64,000 nt of DNA from Pukyongia sp963768085 (GCA_963768085.1 CAVYGO010000002.1:434001-498000); one strand, 5' to 3'; positions 17,384 to 26,524 are shown, counted from the stretch's first letter. A program made the numbers and translations. The notes: generated by a model not told the origin, from the letters alone.

Positions 17384-18613
17384 TTAGTAATCGGACTTGG
17401 GATAGCACAGATAAAATTTTACAACTTTTTCTGAAAGTGCTTTTAGATTCAGCTGGTCGCTGGCTTTGGCCACGTCTATGACAATACCTTCTTTGGTTAA
17501 CAGGTTTATCGTATCCTTTTCCATACTATACGCCTGATTACTAATATGACCCGTAAAAACGAAATAGGTTGCTTCATGAGCCGATATATTATGCTTATTC
17601 TGAAGTTGTTCCTTCTTGTTTTTTAAATGTTTCTCTGAAAATGGATCATTCTGAAGCTTAATTTTTAACAATTCCCGGTTAATGAGCATCTTCGAAATAT
17701 TGCACAATACAAAATCGTCGTATTCCATCCACTGTTTCATAGCTGAAATAATATCGTAGTCATCTAATTTTGAAAATACGTCGAGGGTTTCTTTTGAAAA
17801 CGATGTGGTATTAACTTGATTATTTAGAAAATATAATAAGGCTTTACTGCCAGGAAGCTTTATTCCCGATTGAGCAAGTTCTTTGGCTCGCAGAAGCAAC
17901 TTAACAAGTAATTGCTCCGCAACGATCCCGGTTTTATGAAGATAGACCTGCCAGTACATCAGTCGTCTGGCAACGATGAATTTCTCAACCGAATAGATAC
18001 CCTTCTCTTCAATAACAAGTTGATCATCATGAACATGTAGCATGGCAATGAGGCGATCGGAACTAATGATCCCTTCGGCAACACCGGTATAGAAACTATC
18101 TCGTTTCAGGTAATCCATGCGGTCCATATCCAGCTGACTTGAAATAAGCTGATGAAAGAACTTCCGTGGATATTCATTTTTAAAAATGCGTATCGCCATG
18201 GAAAGCTTACCCTCGAATTCCTCGTTGAGCACTTGCATAAACAGTAATGAGAGATATTCATGGGAAACATCTTCAGCTATACTGTTTTCCATAGCATGTG
18301 AGAATGGTCCGTGCCCGATATCGTGCAACAGGATGGCAATACAGAGCGCCTCTTCTTCCTCATCGGAAATTGGGATTCCTTTTTTCCGAAGGATGCTCAC
18401 CGCCTGTGTCATAAGATGCAGTGCCCCTAATGCGTGATGGAAACGAGTGTGATGTGCTCCCGGGTACACCAGGTAGGACATACCCATCTGACTAATACGA
18501 CGGAGCCGTTGAAAATACCTGTGCTCAATTAAATTGTAGATTAACGGTCCGGGTATGGTAATAAAACCATAGATGGGGTCGTTTACTATGGTGAGTTTCG
18601 GTGGTTGCTTCAA
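17384..18613 (-). CDS. HD-domain phosphohydrolase (dNTPase-like)
   Basis: 409 residues. The metal-binding HD signature is HTRFHHALGALHL, then LLHDIGHGPFSHAME, with the final Asp probably in LDMDRMDYLKRDS, as in YdhJ/SAMHD1-like phosphohydrolases that act on nucleotides. A TTG at 18613 is the only reasonable start: an in-frame stop lies just upstream and no ATG follows before the conserved region. It starts the minus-strand unit leading into lpxD, 37 bases away. Substrate not known. Confidence 0.82.
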   Translation of the reverse strand: MKQPPKLTIVNDPIYGFITIPGPLIYNLIEHRYFQRLRRISQMGMSYLVYPGAHHTRFHHALGALHLMTQAVSILRKKGIPISDEEEEALCIAILLHDIGHGPFSHAMENSIAEDVSHEYLSLLFMQVLNEEFEGKLSMAIRIFKNEYPRKFFHQLISSQLDMDRMDYLKRDSFYTGVAEGIISSDRLIAMLHVHDDQLVIEEKGIYSVEKFIVARRLMYWQVYLHKTGIVAEQLLVKLLLRAKELAQSGIKLPGSKALLYFLNNQVNTTSFSKETLDVFSKLDDYDIISAMKQWMEYDDFVLCNISKMLINRELLKIKLQNDPFSEKHLKNKKEQLQNKHNISAHEATYFVFTGHISNQAYSMEKDTINLLTKEGIVIDVAKASDQLNLKALSEKVVKFYLCYPKSDY

Positions 18614-18665
18614 ACTTTAACTTTTAATTAATAGAGCCTGCCGCATTTTTGGATGACTTCGGAAC

Positions 18666-18673
18666 TAAATTTG
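18666..18673 (+). promoter_or_regulatory. Candidate -7 promoter element for porX
   Basis: TAAATTTG, an exact match to the Bacteroidota -7 consensus TAnnTTTG, 55 bases before the porX ATG. No clear -33 element was seen at the best spacing, so this is tentative. Confidence 0.35.
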
Positions 18674-18728
18674 AGTATTATTATAATTGACTTCGCGGCA
18701 ATTCAAAATTCAAAACAAATATACATAT

Positions 18729-20279
18729 ATGAGCGACATAAAAGTTCTTTGGGTCGATGATGAGATCGACCTGCTAAAACCTCACATCATTTTCCTTGAA
18801 AATAAAAATTACGTAGTTACTACGGCGCAAAGTGGTATGGAAGCCCTGGAGGAAATGAAAAACGACAATTTCGATATTGTATTCCTCGATGAGAATATGC
18901 CGGGATTAACCGGATTGGAAACCTTGGCCGAGATCAAGGAACGTCAGGATTCACTGCCGGTAGTTATGATCACCAAAAGTGAAGAGGAATATATCATGGA
19001 GGAAGCTATCGGTTCCAAGATAGCCGATTACCTCATCAAGCCTGTAAATCCGAACCAGATCTTATTAAGTCTTAAGAAGAACCTCGACCATACCCGCCTT
19101 GTTTCTGAAAAGACCACCTCCAATTACCAGCAGGAATTCCGAAAAATAGCGATGGACATGTCGATGATCAACACTTTTGAAGGTTGGTCCGAATTGTACC
19201 AGAAATTAGTGTATTGGGAATTACAACTGGAAGACATAGAAGACAGTGGTATGTTCGAGATACTGGAATCTCAGAAAAATGAGGCCAATAATCAATTCTG
19301 TAAATTCATCGATAAGCATTATCCCAACTGGTTCAACGGGGAGGAAGAAGCACCGATCATGTCGCATACCTTATTCAAAGAGAGGGTTCAGCCACAGATA
19401 AAAAAGGGAACTCCCACGCTACTGGTAGTTGTTGACAATTTAAGGTATGACCAATGGAAGGCATTCGAACCATATTTAAGCAATCTGTATAAGAAGGAAT
19501 CTGAAGAGTTATTCTATAGTATTTTACCTACTGCAACTCAATATGCCAGAAATGCCATTTTCTCAGGCTTGATGCCCAGTGAGATGGAAAAAAAGCATCC
19601 GGACTTTTGGTTAAACGACACGGATGAAGGCGGCAAGAACATGTACGAAAAAGATTTCCTGGAAGCACAGTTGAAAAGACTGGGCTTAGATCTGAATTGG
19701 AGCTATCATAAAATTTCCAGTTTGAAGCAGGGAAAACGCCTGGTAGAGAATTTTAAAGGTCATAAAAATGAAGACCTTACCGTTATTGTTTACAACTTTG
19801 TGGACATGCTGTCGCATTCAAAAACTGAAATGGAGGTTATTAAAGAATTAGCTTCAACCGATAAGTCCTATCGCTCCTTAACACAGAGTTGGTTCAAAAA
19901 TTCACCATTAATGGAGATCATTCAGCAGGCGTCGCATTTAGGATTCAAATTGATTATTACCACGGATCACGGTACTATCAATGTTAAGAATCCATCCAAG
20001 GTGATTGGAGACAAGAATACCAGTTTGAACTTGCGATATAAGACCGGAAAGAGTCTAACCTATCAAGATAAGGACGTTTTAGCTGCTGTAAGTCCGGGTA
20101 AGATCAAGCTACCCTCTCTTCATATGAGCAGCTCTTTCATTTTTGCGAAGGGAGATCTGTTCTTTGCATATCCCAACAATTACAACCATTATGTAGGCTA
20201 TTATCGCAACACGTATCAGCATGGAGGCGTCTCTTTGGAAGAGATGGTTATACCTTTCGCCGTTTTAGAACCCAAATAG
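18729..20279 (+). CDS. porX: Response regulator PorX with PglZ-type phosphatase domain
   Basis: 516 residues from the ATG at 18729 (MSDIKVLWVDDEIDLL); the open frame reaches 18687 but the receiver domain begins at this Met. Residues 1-120 are a receiver with acidic pair D10/D11, phosphoacceptor Asp54 (FLDENMPG) and Lys104 (YLIKP). Residues about 200-510 form a PglZ/alkaline-phosphatase-superfamily domain with LLVVVDNLRYDQWKAF and ITTDHGTINVK metal-ligand motifs. PorX, with the histidine kinase PorY, controls type IX secretion system genes. No por structural genes are in the window. Confidence 0.95.
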   Translation: MSDIKVLWVDDEIDLLKPHIIFLENKNYVVTTAQSGMEALEEMKNDNFDIVFLDENMPGLTGLETLAEIKERQDSLPVVMITKSEEEYIMEEAIGSKIADYLIKPVNPNQILLSLKKNLDHTRLVSEKTTSNYQQEFRKIAMDMSMINTFEGWSELYQKLVYWELQLEDIEDSGMFEILESQKNEANNQFCKFIDKHYPNWFNGEEEAPIMSHTLFKERVQPQIKKGTPTLLVVVDNLRYDQWKAFEPYLSNLYKKESEELFYSILPTATQYARNAIFSGLMPSEMEKKHPDFWLNDTDEGGKNMYEKDFLEAQLKRLGLDLNWSYHKISSLKQGKRLVENFKGHKNEDLTVIVYNFVDMLSHSKTEMEVIKELASTDKSYRSLTQSWFKNSPLMEIIQQASHLGFKLIITTDHGTINVKNPSKVIGDKNTSLNLRYKTGKSLTYQDKDVLAAVSPGKIKLPSLHMSSSFIFAKGDLFFAYPNNYNHYVGYYRNTYQHGGVSLEEMVIPFAVLEPK

Positions 20280-20318
20280 TGTAGGATTTTTCGTCACAAT
20301 TGCAGATAATCGGGTTTT

Positions 20319-20351
20319 TTTGTAAATAATCGGCATTTTCTATTATATTTG
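20319..20351 (+). promoter_or_regulatory. Bacteroidota-type promoter for tsaE
   Basis: TTTG at 20319-20322 and TATATTTG at 20344-20351 with a 21-base spacer match TTTG-N19-21-TAnnTTTG. The tsaE ATG is 15 bases beyond the -7 element, leaving a very short leader. Confidence 0.6.
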
Positions 20352-20366
20352 TGACAACCCGCTTAT

Positions 20367-20780
20367 ATGAAACTAACGTTTACATTACAAGAGCTGCCAG
20401 ATGTTGCAGAGAAAGTTTTAACTGGTGCGTCCAGTAAGACCTTGTTGTTTTATGGAGAAATGGGCACGGGAAAAACGACGCTCATCAAAGAGATTGCTAA
20501 AAACTTAGGTGTGGAAGATGCCGTTAACAGCCCCACATTTTCAATTGTTAACGAGCACTTGTTAAACAATGAAAAATTATACCATTACGATTTTTACAGG
20601 TTGGAAAGCCTGGATGAAGCCATGGATATTGGCATAGAAGATTATTTATATGCAGGACACTGGAATTTTATAGAATGGCCTGAAAAGGTAGAAGATTTGC
20701 TTCCGGAAGAAAGCACAAAAATTGAACTAACCAAAAACAAAAATGGAAGTCGAACAATAAACATAATGCCAGTGAAATAG
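20367..20780 (+). CDS. tsaE: tRNA threonylcarbamoyladenosine biosynthesis ATPase TsaE
   Basis: 137 residues. P-loop ATPase that works with TsaB and TsaD to make t6A37 on tRNAs reading ANN codons. Walker A is GEMGTGKTT at 30-38. The downstream pattern AVNSPTFSIVNEH, YHYDFYRLE and FIEWPEKV matches TsaE throughout. Separated from porX by about 87 bases and has its own promoter. Confidence 0.95.
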   Translation: MKLTFTLQELPDVAEKVLTGASSKTLLFYGEMGTGKTTLIKEIAKNLGVEDAVNSPTFSIVNEHLLNNEKLYHYDFYRLESLDEAMDIGIEDYLYAGHWNFIEWPEKVEDLLPEESTKIELTKNKNGSRTINIMPVK

Positions 20781-20896
20781 AGACGTAACGAGAAATATAA
20801 GGTAGCTGAACTTTTAAATGATTGCCCCAAATCGCATTATTTTTAAGAAGACTTTTTTTGCAAAAAGGGTAACTAATAAAGATACGGTGAACTTAA

Positions 20897-20929
20897 TTTA
20901 AATACTTGTTTTATTTCGTGATAGGTTTG
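20897..20929 (+). promoter_or_regulatory. Probable promoter of the small lipoprotein gene
   Basis: TAGGTTTG at 20922-20929 matches the -7 consensus. TTTA at 20897-20900 is a one-mismatch -33 element at a 21-base spacing. The following small lipoprotein ATG is at 20959. Confidence 0.45.
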
Positions 20930-20958
20930 TAGTAATAACCTCACAAAAAACTAGTATT

Positions 20959-21096
20959 ATGAAATTAGCTAAAATCCTTATGATCGTTGCAGTCTTTGGC
21001 GCTGGACTATTTGTTTCTTGTACTCCGGAAAGCATCGAAGATGGACAAACCGAACAACAAGTCGACAACAAACTTAAGCCACCAGTCAACGGGTAG
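20959..21096 (+). CDS. Small lipoprotein (45 aa)
   Basis: A 45-residue ORF: an N-terminal basic/hydrophobic segment (MKLAKILMIVAVFGAGLF), the lipobox LFVSC, and a polar acidic tail ending in KPPVNG. The mature part would be only about 25 residues after the lipidated cysteine. No family recognised. Its 3' end overlaps the start of the next gene in another frame by 56 bases. The promoter upstream supports expression. Confidence 0.65.
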   Translation: MKLAKILMIVAVFGAGLFVSCTPESIEDGQTEQQVDNKLKPPVNG

Positions 21097-21574
21097 GAAA
21101 TCATTGGTAATTGGCGGGCTAATTGTATTAGTAATAGCAATTACTCCCTTTATCTTTTATTCATATAAGAGTTTTCCAGACGATTCACAAGTCTGGGAAA
21201 CTCCTTTTTTTACGCTTTCCACGGGATTTCCCAATTGGTTTAATTATTCTTGGTACCTAATTGGTAAGATTGTTCCTCTGTATTTATTACTTCTTTGGTT
21301 TTTCACCTGTAAACATTGGTGGCACTGGATAATCTTGGTGCCAATTGCCATGTATGCATTTCAATTATGGGGGTTATTTAGAGAGAGTTCTGGTAATTAT
21401 GATGAATTGGAAATTTATTATTTAATTCCACTAATGATGGTGTTAGTGCCTGCAGTATACCTTATCAGAGCTAAACTGTTTTCAAAAATTAGAGACAAGG
21501 ATCTAGAATCATTTGAGGCTGAATTAATGGAAAAGAAATCAACCTGGGGACAGATAAAAGATCTATTCCGGTAA
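21041..21574 (+). CDS. Four-helix integral membrane protein, unknown function
   Basis: 177 residues from the ATG at 21041 (MDKPNNKSTTN), chosen because earlier starts run through the lipoprotein's own start region. Hydrophobic segments lie at about 23-41, 67-90, 95-112 and 128-143, followed by a charged cytoplasmic tail (KIRDKDLESFEAELMEKK). Aromatic-rich stretches such as CKHWWHWIILVPIAMYAF are seen. No family recognised. The start overlaps the small lipoprotein by 56 bases, suggesting coupled translation. Confidence 0.7.
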   Translation: MDKPNNKSTTNLSHQSTGRKSLVIGGLIVLVIAITPFIFYSYKSFPDDSQVWETPFFTLSTGFPNWFNYSWYLIGKIVPLYLLLLWFFTCKHWWHWIILVPIAMYAFQLWGLFRESSGNYDELEIYYLIPLMMVLVPAVYLIRAKLFSKIRDKDLESFEAELMEKKSTWGQIKDLFR

Positions 21575-21635
21575 TCTTCATTTTTTCTTACTTAACAATA
21601 TTTATGTAACTTAGGTCTGTCAACCAAAATCGAGT

Positions 21636-22835
21636 ATGTCTAAGCCTAAGTCCCCTTTTACCAAAGCACAACTTCTGCCCCAGGAAGAAAAACTGGAGGT
21701 AGCCCGCCAGAAAGGCGAGTTGTTCATTGGAATTCCAAAGGAAACCTATTTCCAGGAAAAACGTATTTGTCTCACACCCGACGCTGTTACAGCGATCACT
21801 GCCAATGGCCATAAAGTACTAATAGAAAAAGGCGCTGGAGAGGAAGCCGGGTTTTCAGATCATGAATACAATGAGGCAGGGGCTATTTTGACCAATGACA
21901 CTAAAAAGGTTTTTGGCTGTCCTATGATTCTCAAAGTAGAACCCCCTACTCTAGAGGAATTAGAGCTCATTAAACCAAAAACCGTCTTAATCTCCGCGCT
22001 ACAGTTGAAAACCAGACAGCAGGCTTATTTTGACGCTTTGGCGAAAAAAAAGATAACCGCGCTGGGTTTCGAGTTTATTAAAGACGAGGACCATAGTTAC
22101 CCCGCAGTGAAGGCTCTAAGCGAAATCGCCGGAACGGCAGCAATCCTGATTGCATCCGAATTAATGGTGAATGCTAAAAAAGGCAATGGCCTCTTATTCG
22201 GAAACATTAGTGGTGTTCCGCCGGTAGAAGTAGTGGTTATCGGAGCCGGCACCGTGGGACAATTTGCGGTTCGGTCTGCATTAGGACTAGGCGCAAATGT
22301 GAAAGTTTTCGATAGCTCCATCACTAAACTTCGCAAATTACAGACGAATGTGGGCCAGACCTTATATACCTCTACCATCCAGCCAAAGAACTTAATGAAG
22401 GCATTAAGACGATGCGATGTGGCCATTGGCGCCGTTCGAGGGTCAAACAGATCTCCGATAATTGTAACACAAACTATGGTGGAAAATATGAAACGGGGAG
22501 CGGTAATTATTGACGTAAGTGTGGATATGGGTGGTTGCTTCGAAACCACAGAAATGACATCGCATAACAATCCTACTCATATTAAATACGATGTGATCCA
22601 TTACGGGGTACCCAATATACCGGCTCGTTACCCAAAAACAGCATCTATTTCTATCAGCAATATCTTTACGCCGTATTTACTTGAAATAGCAGAATCCGGG
22701 GGCTTGGAAAATGCGATTCGCTATGACCAGGGATTGAAAAACGGTTTGTATTTTTACCGCGGTATTCTAACCAATAAAGCAATAGCAGATTGGTTTGATA
22801 TGTCCTATAGTGATTTAAATCTTTTGATCTTTTAA
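21636..22835 (+). CDS. ald: Alanine dehydrogenase
   Basis: 399 residues of the Ald/PntA family, interconverting alanine and pyruvate with NAD. GELFIGIPKETYFQEKRICLTPD holds the substrate-binding start, with Lys and Arg of the active site. VVVIGAGTVGQFAVRSALGLGANV is the NAD-binding Rossmann loop (about residue 205), and VIIDVSVDMGGCFETT and the YGVPNIPARYPKTAS stretch are typical. It is slightly longer at the N-terminus than classical Ald, as in other Flavobacteriia. Stop overlaps the next ATG (TAATG). Confidence 0.9.
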   Translation: MSKPKSPFTKAQLLPQEEKLEVARQKGELFIGIPKETYFQEKRICLTPDAVTAITANGHKVLIEKGAGEEAGFSDHEYNEAGAILTNDTKKVFGCPMILKVEPPTLEELELIKPKTVLISALQLKTRQQAYFDALAKKKITALGFEFIKDEDHSYPAVKALSEIAGTAAILIASELMVNAKKGNGLLFGNISGVPPVEVVVIGAGTVGQFAVRSALGLGANVKVFDSSITKLRKLQTNVGQTLYTSTIQPKNLMKALRRCDVAIGAVRGSNRSPIIVTQTMVENMKRGAVIIDVSVDMGGCFETTEMTSHNNPTHIKYDVIHYGVPNIPARYPKTASISISNIFTPYLLEIAESGGLENAIRYDQGLKNGLYFYRGILTNKAIADWFDMSYSDLNLLIF

Positions 22836-23215
22836 TGAAACTTATTCAACGAGTTGCCTGGTATTCCGGTGGTTTTGTCATTGGTATAATAGTTTTGATG
22901 TTTTTCTTAGGCGGAAAAAAAACCTCTTGCGATTATAGTCCAAATGCCAGGACCCTGAAAAATTTAAGATCCAAGAAGCTCGTGATTCCAACCCATGTAC
23001 AGGAAAACCTTTCAAATTATAGTCTCGATAGTACCGCAATTAAAGAAATACTGAAAAAAGGAGACGTTATCTTTGGAGAAAGCAATACGTCCCTGGATTC
23101 CTGTAAGATCTATGTAATCAAAGGGAAATGGAACGGAAGAGAACTGAAAGTTTCGATGGAGAATTGCAGTGAGAAAGCTAAAGTGCAGGAATTCATTATT
23201 TTGCCCAATAACTAA
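22835..23215 (+). CDS. Membrane-anchored small protein, possible DUF4258
   Basis: 126 residues. One N-terminal transmembrane helix (about 8-26) and a soluble part with ALKEILKKGDVIFGESNTS-like spacing (here AIKEILKKGDVIF) and CKIYVIKGKWNGRELKVSMENC. This resembles the DUF4258 fold found near ald in Flavobacteriia; that is from memory. Coupled to ald by a TAATG junction. It overlaps the convergent AraC/TPR gene by 4 bases. Function unknown. Confidence 0.6.
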   Translation: MKLIQRVAWYSGGFVIGIIVLMFFLGGKKTSCDYSPNARTLKNLRSKKLVIPTHVQENLSNYSLDSTAIKEILKKGDVIFGESNTSLDSCKIYVIKGKWNGRELKVSMENCSEKAKVQEFIILPNN

Positions 23216-24963
23216 GTGACCGGATCCGTTTTATTTAGTTTCTTAATATAATAGGAAGGGTAGATACCATTTCGTTTATAAAAGGCTTTTGAAAAGGATT
23301 CTGCATTTTTATACCCACATTCTTCAGCTATCGCTTTGATGGTATAATTTCTTATTTTTTTCTCGGAAAGAATACGCTTCATCGAATACTCAATTCTGAG
23401 GTCATTGATATATTGAGAGAAGTTTTTTCCAATTTTCAAATTGGTTACCCTGGACAAATAATTAGCATTGGTTTTAAAGTACTTTGCTAAACTCTGTAGC
23501 GTGATTTCATGATTTAAGAATTCTTTACTATTTTCAAAAGCCTCTAATTTGTTTAAAATACTAGTAATAACTTCCGGCGATAGTTCATGTGCATATCGAT
23601 TCGAACCATTAGTGGTTTTTGTATCACTATTAATCATCAATTTATCAAACCTCCTTTTGTATAATTGTTGTCTTTGTATATAGTACCCTAATAGCAAAAG
23701 ACTAAATATTAAAAATATGATAATTAACCAGTTAATTGTTTTTGTTTTTTTGTTTTTTTGCTCTAGTTGTGAGATGAGAATTTCTTTTTTCGCTAGTAAT
23801 CTCGGCGTATCAAAATTCTCTGTCATACGAGGTTCAAAATGTTGATAATAAGATTTTGATATACTGTCAATAAGAATCAGTTTATTCAATACATTGATTT
23901 GATTTATTTGATCAGAATTTTTTGAATAATATTCATTCAATGTTTGGAATATTTCTCTATGTTTAGGCTGAATTTGTAATTCATTGAATTCATATAATGA
24001 GTCCGCAATAATTAAATTTTTAAATCCCTCTTTATAATTCTTCTTCTTGAGATTGGATACTCCGATTAGATAGTACAGATTAATTTTCGAGCTAAGAGAA
24101 ATTGAATCTTGATTTAACTTTAATATTTTGTTTGCTATAATTTTTGATTTCGTAAAATTCTTTTTTTTATATTCTAGCTCTACCTTTGCTTCTTGTAAAA
24201 AGAACTTATGCTTGGCTTTACCAACCCAATTATATTTCTCCACTTGAGTCTTGCATTTATTCAAGTAATATTGAGCTGAATCAAGATGATTTAATTGTAA
24301 ATGACAAAAAAAGTAATTTCCATATGAAAGAACTAAATCATTTATTAAAAGCTGATTTATATCAATATTTGCACCAGTTCTCGTAGATGCCTGAAGAGAT
24401 TCAACATAATTTGGCGATATCACGAGTGAATGTCTCTCATGTTGTAATTCCAATGCTTTATGTTTATCTCCCCATAGCGCCTTATTGTAGATAAGCAAAT
24501 GCAAAACGAAAATCTGCTGAGGCACATTATTCCTTTCAATTGAAAGATCATAAGCTTTAAAAAAGTTCTCCGTAGAATTTATTATGTCATTATTAACATG
24601 ATACTCAAAGCCTTTTATTAAATATGCCAGAGCTGGATATGTTTGGTGGTTCAATTTGTTAGTAAGGATTATAATGCTGTCGGCATAAGAAATGTTCTTT
24701 TCCATGTGAAATATCCTAGCCAACCTATCATAACCCCTGGCCATTTTAATCGTGTCATTCTCATTTCTAGCTCGGTTTAGGTAGGCTCTTGCAATAGATT
24801 CCTGATTGATGGAATCCCCTGAGAATTCATTGAATTCCGTCAATAATTCCTCATAACTCAAAGAATCCAGATATGATTGGGTTAAATTTTGAGACGATAG
24901 GCTTACCAAAAAGAACATCTGAAGTAAGCAAATCCATATGTATAGAAAAACTCCTTTTTTCAT
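23212..24963 (-). CDS. AraC-type regulator with periplasmic TPR sensor and transmembrane helix
   Basis: 583 residues. N-terminal signal-like segment (1-25), then TPR-like helical repeats (about 40-390), one transmembrane helix (about 402-421, INWLIIIFLIFSLLLLGYYI), and a C-terminal AraC DNA-binding domain (about 475-575) with two helix-turn-helix motifs: LQSLAKYFKTNANYLSRVTN and IKAIAEECGYKNAESFSKAFYKRNG. This layout is common in Bacteroidota, where a periplasmic sensor is fused to a cytoplasmic regulator. The target is unknown; flanking uncharacterised genes to the right are candidates. Low-GC codon use compared with ald. Confidence 0.85.
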   Translation of the reverse strand: MKKGVFLYIWICLLQMFFLVSLSSQNLTQSYLDSLSYEELLTEFNEFSGDSINQESIARAYLNRARNENDTIKMARGYDRLARIFHMEKNISYADSIIILTNKLNHQTYPALAYLIKGFEYHVNNDIINSTENFFKAYDLSIERNNVPQQIFVLHLLIYNKALWGDKHKALELQHERHSLVISPNYVESLQASTRTGANIDINQLLINDLVLSYGNYFFCHLQLNHLDSAQYYLNKCKTQVEKYNWVGKAKHKFFLQEAKVELEYKKKNFTKSKIIANKILKLNQDSISLSSKINLYYLIGVSNLKKKNYKEGFKNLIIADSLYEFNELQIQPKHREIFQTLNEYYSKNSDQINQINVLNKLILIDSISKSYYQHFEPRMTENFDTPRLLAKKEILISQLEQKNKKTKTINWLIIIFLIFSLLLLGYYIQRQQLYKRRFDKLMINSDTKTTNGSNRYAHELSPEVITSILNKLEAFENSKEFLNHEITLQSLAKYFKTNANYLSRVTNLKIGKNFSQYINDLRIEYSMKRILSEKKIRNYTIKAIAEECGYKNAESFSKAFYKRNGIYPSYYIKKLNKTDPVT

Positions 24964-25276
24964 CTTATGATTTACGTTGTGGTTATCATAAAGTTATTGG
25001 AATAATTACTTTCCATTGCAATTTTAATAGTACTCAAGATTTTCTTAATTTATATATGATTGTTTATCAAGTATTTAGAGCTAAACGACTTAGTCGAATT
25101 TCGTGAATTGACAGTTTCTTTTCATGAATCCAATGTGAAAACAGTTGTAACGACCGAAAAATCTTCTAAAATTTGAACTGTTTTAAATCCGATTCGCAAC
25201 CTGAATGATTTTGTTATTATTAACTGGGGAGTTAGAACTGCAGGTCTTCAGGTTGCTTTTTATAATTCTTAAGTTA
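24964..25276. other. AT-rich intergenic stretch with a hairpin at its right end
   Basis: No convincing gene. It should carry the promoter of the divergent AraC/TPR gene. At the right edge is a long stem-loop with a T tail (separate entry). Confidence 0.5.
25196..25260 (+). terminator. Stem-loop with T tail (terminator or small RNA end)
   Basis: Perfect 10-base inverted repeat gcaacctgaa (25196-25205) / ttcaggttgc (25247-25256) immediately followed by ttttta. The 41-base interior can fold further. There is no plus-strand gene just upstream, so it may end an unannotated transcript of the 24.9-25.2 kb region. It overlaps the first possible ATG of the next ORF. Confidence 0.5.
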
Positions 25277-26464
25277 TTGTACTACTTTCAAACCCATACG
25301 AAATTCAAAATACTGCAAGTTATTTTGCTTTTTATATTCATTCGATGTCCTCTCCTATTTGCAGATTCCCATACACCGATACATAAAGAGGATTCTATTG
25401 AAATTTGCCTAAAATCATTTGTAGAAGAAATTGATGTTATTGAAAATAAATATAATATTATTTTATACCGCTTTGACGAAGAGCTATCCCAATTAACAAT
25501 TGATCTAACTCAAAAAGACCACACAAAACATACCACACTATTACTGGTTAAACATCTTCTGATTAAGGATTCAATTAACATAATTCGAAGAATGCGAAGT
25601 GCCGACATAAATAAAGTAAGATATACCAAGGGCCTTGAAATCATTAAGATTCTCTATGAGAAGACCCTTGCCCTGGATCATCATTTTACAACAGTCAATA
25701 CCCTACACGACATGCAAAAATTGTCGAATCCAAACAACTATCAGGAATTTGCGCTTGCTAGAAACAAGTTCCTGAGTAAGACTGATAAGAAAAGTGGGTT
25801 TAATCTGAGCTCCATTCTTGGAGACAATATCTATACCACCATTATTCATTCTATGATTTCTCTATTCAATAATGACGGAATAAATAAACTTAATAAAAAA
25901 GAAATGATGGAAGGAGTTGAGTGTATTATGGATTTTACACTTCGAATGAATAGTGATTTAAATACCATCTACTACGAATCAGCCTATCTCAAAAATAGCA
26001 ATGAGGACATTATTGCCCAAATAGAAGGACTCTTTTCCATCTATACCAAGCCTATCCATTATGAGTTATCTCTAAAGCAATGTAGGGATAACGACGATTG
26101 GTTCGCTATTTATGATAATTTACAGAATTATATCGATCGGCTCAATTTTATCTCATCTAAGAATACCAACAAAGCAAATGAGATGCAAATCGACCTTGAA
26201 TTCTCTATCGACCGCCTTGTACACTTCATTTATCAATACAACACCTTCATTAATCAAAGCGGGAAGTTCTACGAAAAATTCGCTGTTATGTTGAACAGCT
26301 ATAAGAATGAAGCATATTGTGCCAAAAAAATCCCTCAAGAATTCCTGACACTCCGGGAGAATATCAACATAGCAATCGATAAATTCCACAACACCTACAA
26401 ACCCGTCGAGATCACCGGTAGTAAACTAAAGCAACTGCTGTACGGTATTAAATCGTATGATTAG
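25277..26464 (+). CDS. Exported protein of unknown function
   Basis: The frame is open from an ATG at 25205, but that start lies inside the terminator-like hairpin. I prefer the TTG at 25277, which gives a credible signal peptide (KFKILQVILLFIFIRCPLLFA, cleaved before DSH) and a protein of 395 residues; neither choice is proven. The mature part is mostly helical and charged, without cysteine-rich or catalytic motifs I recognise; a TTLLLVKHLLIKDSINIIRRMR segment looks like a long amphipathic helix. No family recognised. A proline dehydrogenase 3' end relic starts about 20 bases after the stop. Confidence 0.55.
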   Translation: MYYFQTHTKFKILQVILLFIFIRCPLLFADSHTPIHKEDSIEICLKSFVEEIDVIENKYNIILYRFDEELSQLTIDLTQKDHTKHTTLLLVKHLLIKDSINIIRRMRSADINKVRYTKGLEIIKILYEKTLALDHHFTTVNTLHDMQKLSNPNNYQEFALARNKFLSKTDKKSGFNLSSILGDNIYTTIIHSMISLFNNDGINKLNKKEMMEGVECIMDFTLRMNSDLNTIYYESAYLKNSNEDIIAQIEGLFSIYTKPIHYELSLKQCRDNDDWFAIYDNLQNYIDRLNFISSKNTNKANEMQIDLEFSIDRLVHFIYQYNTFINQSGKFYEKFAVMLNSYKNEAYCAKKIPQEFLTLRENINIAIDKFHNTYKPVEITGSKLKQLLYGIKSYD

Positions 26465-26484
26465 ACTCCCCACTCCCACTCCCC

Positions 26485-26524
26485 GCCTTCTCTTTCTTCA
26501 GCAGGTATAGTTCCCGGCAGGTCT
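26485..26524 (-). repeat. Relic copy A of proline dehydrogenase 3' end
   Basis: 35 of 40 bases match 28092-28131, the 3' end of the proline dehydrogenase gene, in the same orientation. On the minus strand it still reads TCRELYLLKKEKAG, against TSRELTLLKKEKAR in the real gene. It lies just behind the stop of the upstream unknown gene. Confidence 0.75.

Noticed and set aside
17384..18646. ATG start upstream for the HD-domain gene at 18646
   Set aside because: An in-frame stop lies between that ATG and the gene; the TTG at 18613 is the usable start.
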